Assembly: GCF_002531825.1 (NCBI RefSeq)
Contig: NZ_NWSX01000005.1
Coordinates: 62,001 to 126,000 of the forward strand
Reading direction: 5' to 3'
Source of the DNA: Rhizobium sp. J15
GTDB lineage: Bacteria; Pseudomonadota; Alphaproteobacteria; Rhizobiales; Rhizobiaceae
Length of the DNA: 64,000 nt
Part shown: positions 53,595-62,684 of the stretch, piece after piece
Numbering within the stretch: position 1 is the first letter of the stretch
How the letters are laid out: every line of letters starts with the position of its first letter
Program-made: the position numbers and the translations under genes
Notes under the pieces: generated by a model
The model's input: the letters and a program-made list of their open reading frames with translations, nothing else
What the model was told of the DNA's origin: nothing
Database searches by the model: none

Positions 53595-55406
53595 ATGGCG
53601 CAGCATCAACCAAGCAACCGGCCGCATGATTTCACCGGCGGCCTTTCCCGGCGCGAGGCCGGCGATTTCACCACAGACAGGCGGGTCCTCCTGCTTGTCG
53701 GAATGGCCGTCGTCATCGGCACGTCAGGCGCCTTTGCGGCCTGGTGTCTCGTCAGCCTGATCTCGCTGGTGACCAATGTCGTCTGGTTCGGAGAGATCGG
53801 CATCGAGCCCGCCTCTCTGGCCGCCGTGCCGCGTTCGCTGTGGGTGGTGCTGGTGCCGCCGCTCGGCGGGCTTGCCATCGGCCTGATGGCCCGCTTTGGA
53901 TCGGAGAAGATCCGCGGCCACGGCATTCCGGAAGCAATCGAGGCCATTCTGATCGGCGGCAGCCGGATGTCGCCGAAAGTCGCTGTGCTGAAGCCGCTGT
54001 CATCGGCAATCTCGATCGGAACGGGCGGCCCGTTCGGCGCCGAGGGGCCGATCATCATGACCGGCGGGGCGATCGGATCGCTCTTCGCGCAGTTCTTTCA
54101 CATGAGCGCGGCCGAGCGGAAGACGCTGCTCGTCGCGGGTGCTGCCGCAGGCATGACGGCGATCTTCGGTTCGCCGATCGCCGCCGTCATGCTGGCCGTC
54201 GAACTCTTACTGTTCGAATGGAAGCCGCGCAGTTTCATCCCCGTTGCGGTTGCCGCTTGCGTATCGATCTGCTGGCGCCCGCTGCTCTTCGGAGTAGGCC
54301 CGCTGTTCCCGACTCATTTCCAGGTGACATTGCCCTGGTGGGGGATTTTCGCCTGTGCGGCGATGGGCATCCTATCGGGGCTGCAATCCGGACTGCTGAC
54401 GACGCTGCTCTACCGGATCGAAGACCTGTTCGAGGCACTGCCGATCCACTGGATGTGGTGGCCGATGCTCGGCGGTCTCGTCATCGGCCTCGGCGGCCTG
54501 ATCGAACCCAGGGCAATGGGCGTCGGCTACGACATCATCGACGGCCTGCTCAACAACCGGCTGCTTGCGCCGGCGGTCCTGTCGATCCTGCTGGTGAAGA
54601 CCATCATCTGGCTGTTCGCCCTGTCGTCGGGCACTTCGGGCGGCGTGCTCGCTCCGCTCCTGATCTTCGGCGGCGCTCTCGGATGGCTGGTCGGGCTGGT
54701 CATGCCCGGCAACGATCCCGGTTTCTGGGCGCTGCTCGGAATGGCGGCGATGATGGGCGGAACCATGCGCGCGCCGCTGACGGGGACCTTCTTCGCGATG
54801 GAGATCACCGGCGACGTCAGCACGCTCGTTCCCCTGCTCGCGGCAACGGTGGTCGCCTATGCCGTCACGGTCCTTTTGCTGCGCCGCTCGATCCTCACCG
54901 AGAAGATCGCGCGCCGCGGGCAGCACATCACCCGCGAATACGGCGTCGATCCGTTCGAGCTTTCCCGGGCAAGGGAAATCATGATCAACGATGTCGACAC
55001 GCTTCCTGTCGACATGACGGTCGGTGAAGCCTGCGATTTCTTCGCCTCGCAGCAGAAGACGCACCGGATCTACCCGCTGGTCGATACTGCGGGCAAGTTC
55101 GCCGGCATCGTCTCGCGGGCCGATGCCTTGCTCTGGCAAGGCAAGCCCGGCCTCGCCGCCCAGACGCTTGGCGAAACCGTCGCGGATGATTCCGTTCCCG
55201 TCGGGCATCCTGACGATACCGTCGCCTTCATCGCCGACCTGATGCTGTCGACGGACAACGGCCGTATCCCGATCGTCGATCCGGCATCGGGCAGACTGTG
55301 CGGCCTGATCGCCCGCAAGGATCTGCTGCGGCTGCGCAGTTCCTTGCGGTCCGCGGAACTGGACCGGCGGCCCTATCTGACCGCGGGAGCGAGAAGCAAA
55401 CCGTGA
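53595..55406 (+). CDS. CLC-family chloride channel/antiporter with CBS domains
   Basis: A 603-residue membrane protein. The channel part (about 30-440) shows the three ion-path motifs: RGHGIPEAIEA (usually GSGIP), GAEGPIIMTGG with the gating Glu, and SSGTSGGVLAPLL. Two CBS domains (about 465-595) follow, which usually bind nucleotides. The gating Glu suggests proton-coupled exchange, but the His in place of the selectivity Ser is unusual. The ATG at 53595 has AGAGG 5 nt upstream; the open frame upstream is unsupported. Under a divergent MarR regulator. Confidence 0.88.
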   Translation: MAQHQPSNRPHDFTGGLSRREAGDFTTDRRVLLLVGMAVVIGTSGAFAAWCLVSLISLVTNVVWFGEIGIEPASLAAVPRSLWVVLVPPLGGLAIGLMARFGSEKIRGHGIPEAIEAILIGGSRMSPKVAVLKPLSSAISIGTGGPFGAEGPIIMTGGAIGSLFAQFFHMSAAERKTLLVAGAAAGMTAIFGSPIAAVMLAVELLLFEWKPRSFIPVAVAACVSICWRPLLFGVGPLFPTHFQVTLPWWGIFACAAMGILSGLQSGLLTTLLYRIEDLFEALPIHWMWWPMLGGLVIGLGGLIEPRAMGVGYDIIDGLLNNRLLAPAVLSILLVKTIIWLFALSSGTSGGVLAPLLIFGGALGWLVGLVMPGNDPGFWALLGMAAMMGGTMRAPLTGTFFAMEITGDVSTLVPLLAATVVAYAVTVLLLRRSILTEKIARRGQHITREYGVDPFELSRAREIMINDVDTLPVDMTVGEACDFFASQQKTHRIYPLVDTAGKFAGIVSRADALLWQGKPGLAAQTLGETVADDSVPVGHPDDTVAFIADLMLSTDNGRIPIVDPASGRLCGLIARKDLLRLRSSLRSAELDRRPYLTAGARSKP

Positions 55407-55444
55407 TAGCCATGCCGCTTGCCACTCCTCCGGCCGTGGCTTAT

Positions 55445-55461
55445 ATAGTCATCATGGTTAT
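55445..55461. promoter_or_regulatory. imperfect palindrome before the toxin-antitoxin genes
   Basis: ATAGTCATCATGGTTAT (six of eight base pairs match) lies 19 bp before the antitoxin start, with TAGTCA repeated directly at 55446 and 55464. It is a plausible autoregulatory site for the antitoxin. Confidence 0.45.
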
Positions 55462-55479
55462 TCTAGTCAGGAGTTGAGC

Positions 55480-55746
55480 ATGCAGCCCTCGCGACAAGGC
55501 GATGAAAGCTGGACCGTCGCCAGCGCAAAGGCGAAGCTTTCCGAGGTTATCGAACGCGCCCAATTCGCGCCGCAGACGATTACCCGGAATGGCAAGCCGA
55601 GCGTCGTCGTCGTCTCCGCCGAGGAATGGCAGCGCAAGACTGTGCGCAAGGGTACGCTTGTCGAATTTCTGATGAGTTCGCCGCTGCGCGGCGCTGATCT
55701 GGATCTCGATCGTCAACGCGACGAACCGCGTGATCCCGAACTGTGA
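55480..55746 (+). CDS. Phd/YefM-family antitoxin
   Basis: An 88-residue protein with a Phd/YefM N-terminal domain (WTVASAKAKLSEVIERAQFAPQTITRNGKPSVVVVSAEEWQR), which binds DNA, and a short acidic C-terminus likely to block the toxin. The ATG at 55480 has AGGAG 6 nt upstream. Its stop overlaps the toxin start by 4 bp, the usual order for type II pairs. Confidence 0.88.
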   Translation: MQPSRQGDESWTVASAKAKLSEVIERAQFAPQTITRNGKPSVVVVSAEEWQRKTVRKGTLVEFLMSSPLRGADLDLDRQRDEPRDPEL

Positions 55747-56165
55747 GGCTTCTGCTGGACACCAACGTCCTGTCGGAGGTGACGAAGCCGAACCCAGACA
55801 TGCGCGTCTTGGCGTGGCTGGATCAGCTCGACGAGGATCGCTCCTTCATCAGCATTGTGTCGATCGCGGAGATTCGGCGCGGTGTTGCCCTGCTGGACAA
55901 CGGGCGGAAACGCGACGCGCTGGGCGAATGGCTTGCTCGGGACCTGCCGCAACGCTTCGAGGGCCGCATCATCCCGGTGGACGAGCCGGTTGCCTTGTCC
56001 TGGGGCGATCTCATGGGCCGCGCGAAACGGAGCGGCCGCGGTCTGTCGTCGATGGACGGCCTGATCGCTGCAACCGCAATTGCTTACGATCTCACCCTGG
56101 CTACCCGCAACACCAGAGATTTCGAGGGGTTCGGGATCGAGCTCGTCGATCCCTGGACCGTGTAG
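55743..56165 (+). CDS. PIN-domain toxin (VapC/FitB-like ribonuclease)
   Basis: A 140-residue PIN-domain protein with the acidic active-site pattern: Asp6 (MRLLLDTNVLSE), the Glu of SIAEIRRG, the Asp of SSMDGLIAATA, and the Asp of TRNTRDFEGFG. FitB/VapC-type toxins cut RNA. The GTG start overlaps the antitoxin stop (GTGA), so the two are co-translated. Confidence 0.88.
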   Translation: MRLLLDTNVLSEVTKPNPDMRVLAWLDQLDEDRSFISIVSIAEIRRGVALLDNGRKRDALGEWLARDLPQRFEGRIIPVDEPVALSWGDLMGRAKRSGRGLSSMDGLIAATAIAYDLTLATRNTRDFEGFGIELVDPWTV

Positions 56166-56189
56166 TCCTGGAAGGCATGGTCACAACTT

Positions 56190-56963
56190 TCAATGCAGCC
56201 CGAACAGGTTGAGCAGTTCTTCCCGGTGCCGGACGAATTCCGGTGCGCTGCGGTCGCGGGGACGCGGCAGATCGATGTCGATCAGGCGCGGCTCGCCTCC
56301 TTTTTCCCGCGGCAGGATCAGGATCCGGTCGGCGAGATAGATCGCCTCCTCGAGATCATGGGTGACGAGAATGGTCGTCACATCCTCATCCCGCCAGATC
56401 CGGGCGAGTTCCTGCTGCATGCCGATCTTGGTCATCGCATCGAGCGCGCCGAGCGGTTCGTCGAGCAGTAGGATCTCAGGCTGGACGGCAAGCGCCCGCG
56501 CGATGCCAACGCGCTGCGCCATGCCGCCGGACAACTGCCGGGGATAGGCCGCCTCGAATTGCTGCAGGCCGACGAGCTTGACGTAGTGACGCGCCCGCGC
56601 CCGCGCCTGCTCGCGGCTGAGACCTCTGGTTTCCAGCCCGAAGGCGACGTTGTCGAGGACGTCAAGCCAGGGAAGAAGGCGTGGCTCCTGGAAGATGACG
56701 GCGCGTTCCGCGCCGACGCCGCGTATCGTCTTGCCGTCGACCTGTACTTCGCCTGTATCCGATTCCTCTAGGCCGGCCAGGACCCGCAGCAAGGTCGTCT
56801 TGCCCGAACCGCTGGCGCCGACGATGGCGAGGCTTTCGCCGGAGCGGATGTGGAGGTTGATATCCCTAAGAACCTGCAGGCGGCTGCCGTTCAGCTTGTA
56901 GGATTTGGAGAGGTGACGGATCGTCACCTCTCCGCGGCGAATGTCCTGGGCGACGCTCATCAC
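56190..56963 (-). CDS. aliphatic sulfonate-type ABC transporter ATPase (SsuB-like)
   Basis: A 257-residue ATPase of the nitrate/sulfonate/taurine class. It has Walker A GASGSGKTT, VIFQEPRLLPWLDVLDNVAFGL, signature LSGGMAQRVGIARAL and Walker B ILLLDEPLGALDAMTK. It is the last gene of a four-gene leftward operon (monooxygenase, permease, binding protein, ATPase), which supports uptake of an organosulfur or related compound. Confidence 0.88.
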   Translation of the reverse strand: MMSVAQDIRRGEVTIRHLSKSYKLNGSRLQVLRDINLHIRSGESLAIVGASGSGKTTLLRVLAGLEESDTGEVQVDGKTIRGVGAERAVIFQEPRLLPWLDVLDNVAFGLETRGLSREQARARARHYVKLVGLQQFEAAYPRQLSGGMAQRVGIARALAVQPEILLLDEPLGALDAMTKIGMQQELARIWRDEDVTTILVTHDLEEAIYLADRILILPREKGGEPRLIDIDLPRPRDRSAPEFVRHREELLNLFGLH

Positions 56964-56969
56964 GGTTCC

Positions 56970-57953
56970 TCAGTTGCTGGCCGGCTTGGTGTCGGCGTTA
57001 AAGAGAATGTCCTTGGCCGCCAGCTGACCCTGCTTCAGCTTGCCTTCGCGAACCAGGACGTCGATCCAGAACTGGATGTCGCGCTCGACAGGCAGGCCGC
57101 CGGCGCGCACGCCGTAGCCGCGGAAATACTGGGCGATATCAGGGTTCTCACCGCGTTCGGCCAGAGCTTTGGCGAGGATTTTCTTGGTTTCCTCAGGATG
57201 TTCGCGGGCATAATCGAGGGCGCGGGCCGACTGCTCGACGAAGATCTTCGCGGCCTCGGGGTGCTGCTGAATGAAGTCACGGCGCAGGACCACGAAGCCG
57301 CCGGCGATGTCGCCGAGCACGTCGGTATCGTCGAAGACCGCACGCAGGCCGCCGTTCTTCAGCGCTGCACCCTCGAAGGTCGTCTGCCAGTAGCCGAAGG
57401 CGGCGATATCGACCTGCTTGGAGCGCAATACCTGCTCGAGCTGCGGACCGGGAACGACGACCTGGTTGGCGGAGTCGCTCGGAAGGTCGACGGAATGCAG
57501 GGCTTCGCGGATGGTGTAATCGAGATGGGCGCCGAGCGTGTTGACCGCGATGCTCTTGCCGGCAATGTCCTTGATGCTTTTGATCGGGCTGTCCTCCAGC
57601 ACGTAGAAGGTCGACTGCACCTCGTCATTGATGCCGTTCGAGGGATAGGCGGCGACGAAATCATTGCCGCCGATGATCGAATTCAGCACGGCTGATGTGG
57701 CGGCGCTGCCGATCTCGACGTCGCCGGATGCGAGAGCGATGAGAGAGGCCGGGCCGCCCTGGGCATAGCCGACATTCTCAAACGTGATGCCGGTGTCTTT
57801 GAAATAGCCGAGCGCGTCGGCGAGTTCATGGGCGGCAAGACCGCCCTGGCTCGCGAGGTAGCGCAGCTTCACTGCGTCGGCGGCTGCGGCCGGCGTGGCA
57901 AGACCGAGCGCAATCACGGCCGGCAGGAGAAGATTACGGGGGTGGAAGGTCAT
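56970..57953 (-). CDS. sulfonate-type ABC transporter binding protein (SsuA-like)
   Basis: A 327-residue periplasmic protein with a Sec signal (FHPRNLLLPAVIALGLATPAAA, cleavage near residue 25). It has the SsuA/TauA pattern: LAAHELADALGYFKDTGITFENVGYAQGGPASLIALASGDVEIG, and IAGKSIAVNTLGAHLDYTIREAL. The ATG at 57953 has AAAGGA 6 nt upstream; the further open frame has no signal peptide. The exact substrate is unknown. Confidence 0.88.
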   Translation of the reverse strand: MTFHPRNLLLPAVIALGLATPAAAADAVKLRYLASQGGLAAHELADALGYFKDTGITFENVGYAQGGPASLIALASGDVEIGSAATSAVLNSIIGGNDFVAAYPSNGINDEVQSTFYVLEDSPIKSIKDIAGKSIAVNTLGAHLDYTIREALHSVDLPSDSANQVVVPGPQLEQVLRSKQVDIAAFGYWQTTFEGAALKNGGLRAVFDDTDVLGDIAGGFVVLRRDFIQQHPEAAKIFVEQSARALDYAREHPEETKKILAKALAERGENPDIAQYFRGYGVRAGGLPVERDIQFWIDVLVREGKLKQGQLAAKDILFNADTKPASN

Positions 57954-57990
57954 GGGATGTCCTTTCGGAAGAGAGAATTGGTGGAAGCGG

Positions 57991-58842
57991 TCAGGCGCTC
58001 GGCTGAGACCAGCGGCAGAGACGGCGCTGCAGGAGAACCAGCAGGGCATTGGCGGCAAGGCCAAGAAAGGCGAGAAGAAGGATCGCCGCAAACATCAGCG
58101 GGATCTGGAAATTGTACTGGGCGTTCATGACCTGGAAGCCGATGCCCTTGTTGGCGCCGATCATCTCGGCGGCGATCAGCAGCAGAAGCGCGGTTGTGGC
58201 CGAGAGACGCAGGCCGACGAAGATCGCAGGCACCGAGGCCGGCAGGATGACGCGGCGGAAGACGGTGAGCGGTCCGGCGCCGTAGGTCCGCGCCATCTCG
58301 ATGAGCTTCTTGTCCACTTCCTTGACGCCGCCGATCGTGGCGAGCAGCACCGGAAACAGCGTCGCCCAGAAGATGACGAAGATTTTGGACGTTTCACCGA
58401 GACCGAGCAGCAGGATGAAGACCGGATAGAGCGCCAGCGCCGAGGTCTGGCGGAAGAGCTGCAGGATCGGGTCGAGCGCCTGCTCGACCGCACGAAACTG
58501 GCCCATGAACAGGCCGAGCGGAATGCCGACCACGACGGCAAAGGCAAAGGCTGTTCCCGATCGCTGCAGGCTGACGGCGATGTCATCGAGCAGCGCGCCG
58601 TTGGCGAGGTTGGTCCAAAGAGCCGACAGGATCACGTTCAAGGGCGGAAAGACGGCGGGATTGACCCAGCCCCTGGTGCTCGACACCTGCCAGAGCACGA
58701 GAAAGGCGATGAGCAGGCCGTAGCGCGGCAAAAGCGATGCGAGCACGCCGCGCACATGCGACGCGAAAGTGGGCGTATTGCTTTCGCCGCTCTTCAGGCG
58801 GCCGAAGCTTCTCGGGAGAGTCTGGTTGATTTCATAAGTCAT
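57991..58842 (-). CDS. sulfonate-type ABC transporter permease (SsuC-like)
   Basis: A 283-residue inner-membrane permease with about six helices: LIAFLVLWQVSSTRGWVNPAVFPP at the start and the EAA loop (KLIEMARTYGAGPLTVFRRVILPASVPAIFVGLRLS). The ATG at 58842 has AGGAG 8 nt upstream. It lies 10 bp after the monooxygenase gene, so both belong to one transcript. Confidence 0.9.
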   Translation of the reverse strand: MTYEINQTLPRSFGRLKSGESNTPTFASHVRGVLASLLPRYGLLIAFLVLWQVSSTRGWVNPAVFPPLNVILSALWTNLANGALLDDIAVSLQRSGTAFAFAVVVGIPLGLFMGQFRAVEQALDPILQLFRQTSALALYPVFILLLGLGETSKIFVIFWATLFPVLLATIGGVKEVDKKLIEMARTYGAGPLTVFRRVILPASVPAIFVGLRLSATTALLLLIAAEMIGANKGIGFQVMNAQYNFQIPLMFAAILLLAFLGLAANALLVLLQRRLCRWSQPSA

Positions 58843-58852
58843 AGATCGCTCC

Positions 58853-60205
58853 TCACTCTGCTGCCTGGAGGGCTGCGCGCCCCGCAGCCCATCGATTGGT
58901 CGGGAAAGGCAGGCCGAGGTTTTCCCGTAGCGTCTTGCCTTCATAGGCAGTTCGGAACAGGCCGCGGCGCTGGAGTTCCGGAATGACTAGATCGACGAAA
59001 TCGTCGAGTGCCGTCGGAAGCCACGGCGGCAGAATGTTGAAGCCGTCGGCCGCTTCGTTTTCGAACCATGTCTGCAGCGTATCGGCGATCTGCTCGGCCG
59101 TTCCGACGATGGTGAAATGACCGCGGGCGGAAGCGATCCACTGATAGAGCTGGCGGATGGTGAAGTTGTTCTCGTCGGCGATCTGGCGGATCAGCGCCTG
59201 GCGGCTCTTCATGCCCTCTGTCGGCGGCGCAGGCGGAAGCGGCCCATCGAGATCGTAACCATGCAGGTCGAGCGTGCCGCCGGTCAGGCCGTTGAGAAGA
59301 CCGATCCCGTCTTCCTCAAGGATGAGCGAGGTCAGACGGTCGTATTTCTCCCGCGCCTCGGCTTCGGTCCTGCCGACGAAGGCGGAGACGCCGGGCATGA
59401 CGAGGATGTGATCGGGATTGCGGCCGAGACCGCGGGCGCGCGCCTTGATGTCCCGATAGAATTCCTGGGCGGTTTCGATGTGCTGATGGGCGGTGAAGAT
59501 GACCTCGGCCGTCGCCGCGGCAAGCCCGCGTCCGTCTTCGGACTGTCCGGCCTGCACGATGACGGGATGGCCCTGCGGTGAACGTGAGACATTGAGCGGA
59601 CCGCGCACGCTGAAATGCTCGCCGCGATGGTCGGTATCGTGCAGCTTCGCGGGGTCGAAGAAGACGCCGCTCTCCTTGTCGCGGATGAACGCGTCGTCCT
59701 CGAAGCTCTCCCAGAGTTTGCGGACGACGTCGACATGCTCGGCGGCGCGGCGATAACGCTCGGCATGCGGCAGCTGCGTTTCGCGGTTGAAGTTTTGCGC
59801 GGTGAGGTCGCCCGTCGTGGTCACGACGTTCCAGCCGGCGCGGCCTTGGGAGATCAGATCCAGCGAGGCGAACTTGCGGGCGGTGGTGTAGGGCTCCTCA
59901 TAAGTGGTCGAGGACGTGGCGATAAAGCCGAGATGGGTTGTCAGAGGCGCCAGCGCGGAAAACAGCGTCACCGGTTCGAAGCCGGCCACCCGGGCATTGC
60001 CGCCTTCGCGCGCTCCGCCGAAACCGATAGCCAGGCCGTCGGCCAGGAAATAGGCGTCGAAGAGCCCGCGCTCGGCCGTCAAAGCGAGCTGCTTGTGGAA
60101 CGCGAAACTGGTCGCGCCATCGACCGGCTGGTCGGGATGCCGCCAGGATGCAACATGCTGTCCGCCACCGGGCAGAAATGCCCCAAGCCTGATTTTCCGT
60201 GTCAT
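58853..60205 (-). CDS. FMN-dependent monooxygenase, NtaA/SnaA/DszA family
   Basis: A 450-residue TIM-barrel flavin monooxygenase. GAFLPGGGQHVASWRHPDQP at the start, GFIATSSTTYEEPYTTARKFASLDLISQGRAGWNVVTTTG and SPQGHPVIVQAGQSEDG are typical of the nitrilotriacetate/dibenzothiophene-sulfone group. These use reduced FMN from a separate reductase to cleave C-S or C-N bonds. No flavin reductase gene is present in the operon, so it must borrow one. It heads the sulfonate-type transporter operon. Confidence 0.88.
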   Translation of the reverse strand: MTRKIRLGAFLPGGGQHVASWRHPDQPVDGATSFAFHKQLALTAERGLFDAYFLADGLAIGFGGAREGGNARVAGFEPVTLFSALAPLTTHLGFIATSSTTYEEPYTTARKFASLDLISQGRAGWNVVTTTGDLTAQNFNRETQLPHAERYRRAAEHVDVVRKLWESFEDDAFIRDKESGVFFDPAKLHDTDHRGEHFSVRGPLNVSRSPQGHPVIVQAGQSEDGRGLAAATAEVIFTAHQHIETAQEFYRDIKARARGLGRNPDHILVMPGVSAFVGRTEAEAREKYDRLTSLILEEDGIGLLNGLTGGTLDLHGYDLDGPLPPAPPTEGMKSRQALIRQIADENNFTIRQLYQWIASARGHFTIVGTAEQIADTLQTWFENEAADGFNILPPWLPTALDDFVDLVIPELQRRGLFRTAYEGKTLRENLGLPFPTNRWAAGRAALQAAE

Positions 60206-60565
60206 TTCGCGTCCTATCCGTTTGCCGCCGAGAGCCCGGCCTTGCCCAAGGCCAAGGTGCAGTTATCGGCTGTCGGAAAGTTAAGATACGTTCTCCATAA
60301 AATTTATAGAGAAACTTCATTCCGTAGTTTGGGAGGAAGAGTGAATAGATTTTCGGGATTGGCGCGAAACCGGAAATCAACGGCCGGAGAGGCATCAGGA
60401 GATATATCGTCCTGCGGCAGGTATTCCGGCTAGGACAAGCAGCCGCAAGTCCGGCAAAGCGCCGGGCGGAGGTGATACGGGTTTAACAGGGCATGCAGCT
60501 GAATGCCGGCCTAAGCGTGAATGTCGGTACCATCAGAATGCCGATACCGAGCTCTGCTCGGTGGA
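60206..60565. other. 360-bp region before the monooxygenase operon
   Basis: No gene is supported here. It holds the leftward promoter of the monooxygenase operon, the AT-rich palindrome at 60291-60313 and the end of the IclR gene's downstream region. Short overlapping frames are unsupported. Confidence 0.5.
60291..60313. promoter_or_regulatory. 23-nt near-perfect palindrome before the sulfonate-type operon
   Basis: An inverted repeat whose outer arms are TTCTC and GAGAA and whose inner part is AT-rich; ten of eleven pairs match. It lies 86 bp before the monooxygenase start and is a candidate operator or promoter core (TATAAA on the minus strand). Confidence 0.6.
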
Positions 60566-61351
60566 TCAGCCACGCTTCGGCCGCGCCGGCGCATGGTCGA
60601 GACCCGCGGCGGCTTTCTTCAGGCAGTCCAGGTAGCGGTCGCGGTTGGCGATGCCGTCGTCGCGGGGGGTGACGAGGCAGAGCGTGGCGGCGGCATGGCC
60701 TTCCTCGTCCCTGACCGGTACGGCAAAACAGTGCGTGAAGCTGTCGACGATACTGTTGAAGGTGAAGAGACCTTCGCGCTCGGCCTGACGCACCTCGGCG
60801 ATGAAGGTCTGCGGGTCGAGCCATTCGCCGCTCGGCAGGCGGAAATCCTGCGGCGGAATGAAGTTCAGGATTTCCTCATCCGACAGATGCGCGACGAGCA
60901 GACGGCCCGACGCCGTCCACGGAATCGGCACCGACTGGCCGATATCCGTCGAAATGCGGAACGGCCGCGCGCCCTCGCGCATGCGCACGACAGTATATTT
61001 GTTCCCGTCGAGCATGCAGAACTGCGCGGTCTCCCGCGTCTCGTCGGCAAGCTGTTCCAGCGCCGCTTCGCATTCGCGGGTGAAATCGAAGTGGTTCTCG
61101 TAGGCGGCGCCGAGGAAATAGAGCTTGCGGCCCAGATAGACGCGGCCCTCGCCGCCGGTGAATTCGAGAATGCCGTTGCTCAAGAGCAGGTTGACGAGCT
61201 CATAGACCGACGAACGCGGCGCACCGATCTGCGCGGCAATTTCATTCGGCTTCAGGGCCTGCCGCTTCTGGCGCAGGAAATCGAGGATCTCGAAGGCGCG
61301 GTCGAGCCCGCGGGCGCGCTTGCCGACTGCTTCGTCCTGAATTGCGTCCAT
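60566..61351 (-). CDS. IclR-family transcriptional regulator
   Basis: A 261-residue regulator with an N-terminal helix-turn-helix (LDRAFEILDFLRQKRQALKPNEIAAQIGAPRSSVYELVNLLLSNGILE) and a C-terminal IclR effector domain (PIPWTASGRLLVAHLSDEEI, SFTHCFAVPVRDEEGHAAATLCLV). The ATG at 61351 starts the homology; the open frame upstream has no support. It is divergent from a ribose-type importer operon across 238 bp and probably controls it. Confidence 0.88.
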   Translation of the reverse strand: MDAIQDEAVGKRARGLDRAFEILDFLRQKRQALKPNEIAAQIGAPRSSVYELVNLLLSNGILEFTGGEGRVYLGRKLYFLGAAYENHFDFTRECEAALEQLADETRETAQFCMLDGNKYTVVRMREGARPFRISTDIGQSVPIPWTASGRLLVAHLSDEEILNFIPPQDFRLPSGEWLDPQTFIAEVRQAEREGLFTFNSIVDSFTHCFAVPVRDEEGHAAATLCLVTPRDDGIANRDRYLDCLKKAAAGLDHAPARPKRG

Positions 61352-61589
61352 TGCTGTCAATCCCGTTCCTGTTGGGCCCTGTTCCTGTCCGGCCAAGCTT
61401 TTCAAACCCTCTGCCGCATCTGTCAACCGATCCCGTCTTCCCGGCGAACGAAATTTTTTCACCCCTCTTGCGAGGCGGAAAAATCGGCATAAGATCAGCG
61501 CGTCCGGTATTTAGATCATATGTACATTATATTGGACAATTGGGAGATGGCAAGCCGTCAGCGCTGCCGCATAGAAAAAGGGGATCGAC

Positions 61590-62663
61590 ATGAAGAATCT
61601 TGAAAACAGCATTTCCGCCTCGTTACGCCGCCGCCTTCTGGCGGGCGCTGCCGCCGCTGCGGCCCTGCTCGCCTTTTCGGCCGGCACGGCATCGGCCGCC
61701 GCCAATTGCATCAAGGGTGACAGGAAAGCGCCCTACACGATCGGCTGGGCGAACATCTATTCGGTGCCGACCTGGATGAAGCAGACCGAAGGCACCATCA
61801 CCGCCGAGGTGGAGGAGCTGAAGAAGGCCGGCCTGGTGAAGGATCTGATGATCACCGACGCGCAGGGCAACGCCCAGACGCAGATCCAGCATATCCAGTC
61901 GATGATCGACGCCAATGTCGACGCCATCGTCGTCATCGCCGGCTCCTCCAACGCGCTCGACCGCGTCATTTCAGATGCCTGCGACAAGGGCATCGCGGTC
62001 GTGAACTTCGACAGCCTCGTCAATACCGACAAGGTAACGGCGAAGATCAACACCGATTCCAACGAATGGGGCGCGACCGCCGCGAAGTGGATGGTCAGCC
62101 AGCTCGGCGGCAAGGGCAAGATCATCATCATGAACGGCCCGGCCGGCATCTCGGTCAGCGATGATCGCCGCAAGGGCGCACAGCCGGTGCTCGACGCCAA
62201 TCCGGGCCTGCAGGTCATCACCGAGACGAACACGGAATATAACGTCGCACCGGCACAGGAGGCGATGACCAGCCTGCTCTTCGCCAATCCCGAAATCGAT
62301 GGCGTGCTGTCGCTCGGCGGCGCGCTGTCGGCCGGCTCCGTCCTCGCCTTCGAGCGCCAGGGCCGCGACCAGGTGCCGACGACGGGCGAAAATGCCCGGC
62401 AGTTCCTGGAGCTGTGGAAAGAGAAGGGCCTGAAGGGCTGGGCGACCATGCAGCCCAACTGGCTGGGCGCGCTTTCCGTCTATACCGCCGTGCAGGCGCT
62501 GCAGGGCAAGGATGTCCCCGCCTTCGTCAAGGTGCCGTTGCCCGTCATCGACGACAGCACCATCGGCAGCTATCTCGCCCGCGCCGACAAGTTCCCGGCC
62601 GACGGCTATATCTACTCGGATTACGACAAGGCGCTCTTCGACAAGCTGCTTGCCACCAAGTAA
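61590..62663 (+). CDS. ribose-type (CUT2) ABC transporter binding protein
   Basis: A 357-residue RbsB-type binding protein. The signal peptide spans about 1-37 (SLRRRLLAGAAAAAALLAFSAGTASAA). It has the family pattern TIGWANIYSVPTWMKQTEGT, IQSMIDANVDAIVVIAGSSNALDRVI, and GADKFPADGYIYSDYDKALFDKLL-like C-terminus. The ligand is a sugar or polyol; not further defined. It is the first gene of an operon that continues with an ATPase past the window edge. Confidence 0.88.
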   Translation: MKNLENSISASLRRRLLAGAAAAAALLAFSAGTASAAANCIKGDRKAPYTIGWANIYSVPTWMKQTEGTITAEVEELKKAGLVKDLMITDAQGNAQTQIQHIQSMIDANVDAIVVIAGSSNALDRVISDACDKGIAVVNFDSLVNTDKVTAKINTDSNEWGATAAKWMVSQLGGKGKIIIMNGPAGISVSDDRRKGAQPVLDANPGLQVITETNTEYNVAPAQEAMTSLLFANPEIDGVLSLGGALSAGSVLAFERQGRDQVPTTGENARQFLELWKEKGLKGWATMQPNWLGALSVYTAVQALQGKDVPAFVKVPLPVIDDSTIGSYLARADKFPADGYIYSDYDKALFDKLLATK

Positions 62664-62684
62664 TCCGGATTGAGGGATGCCGTC

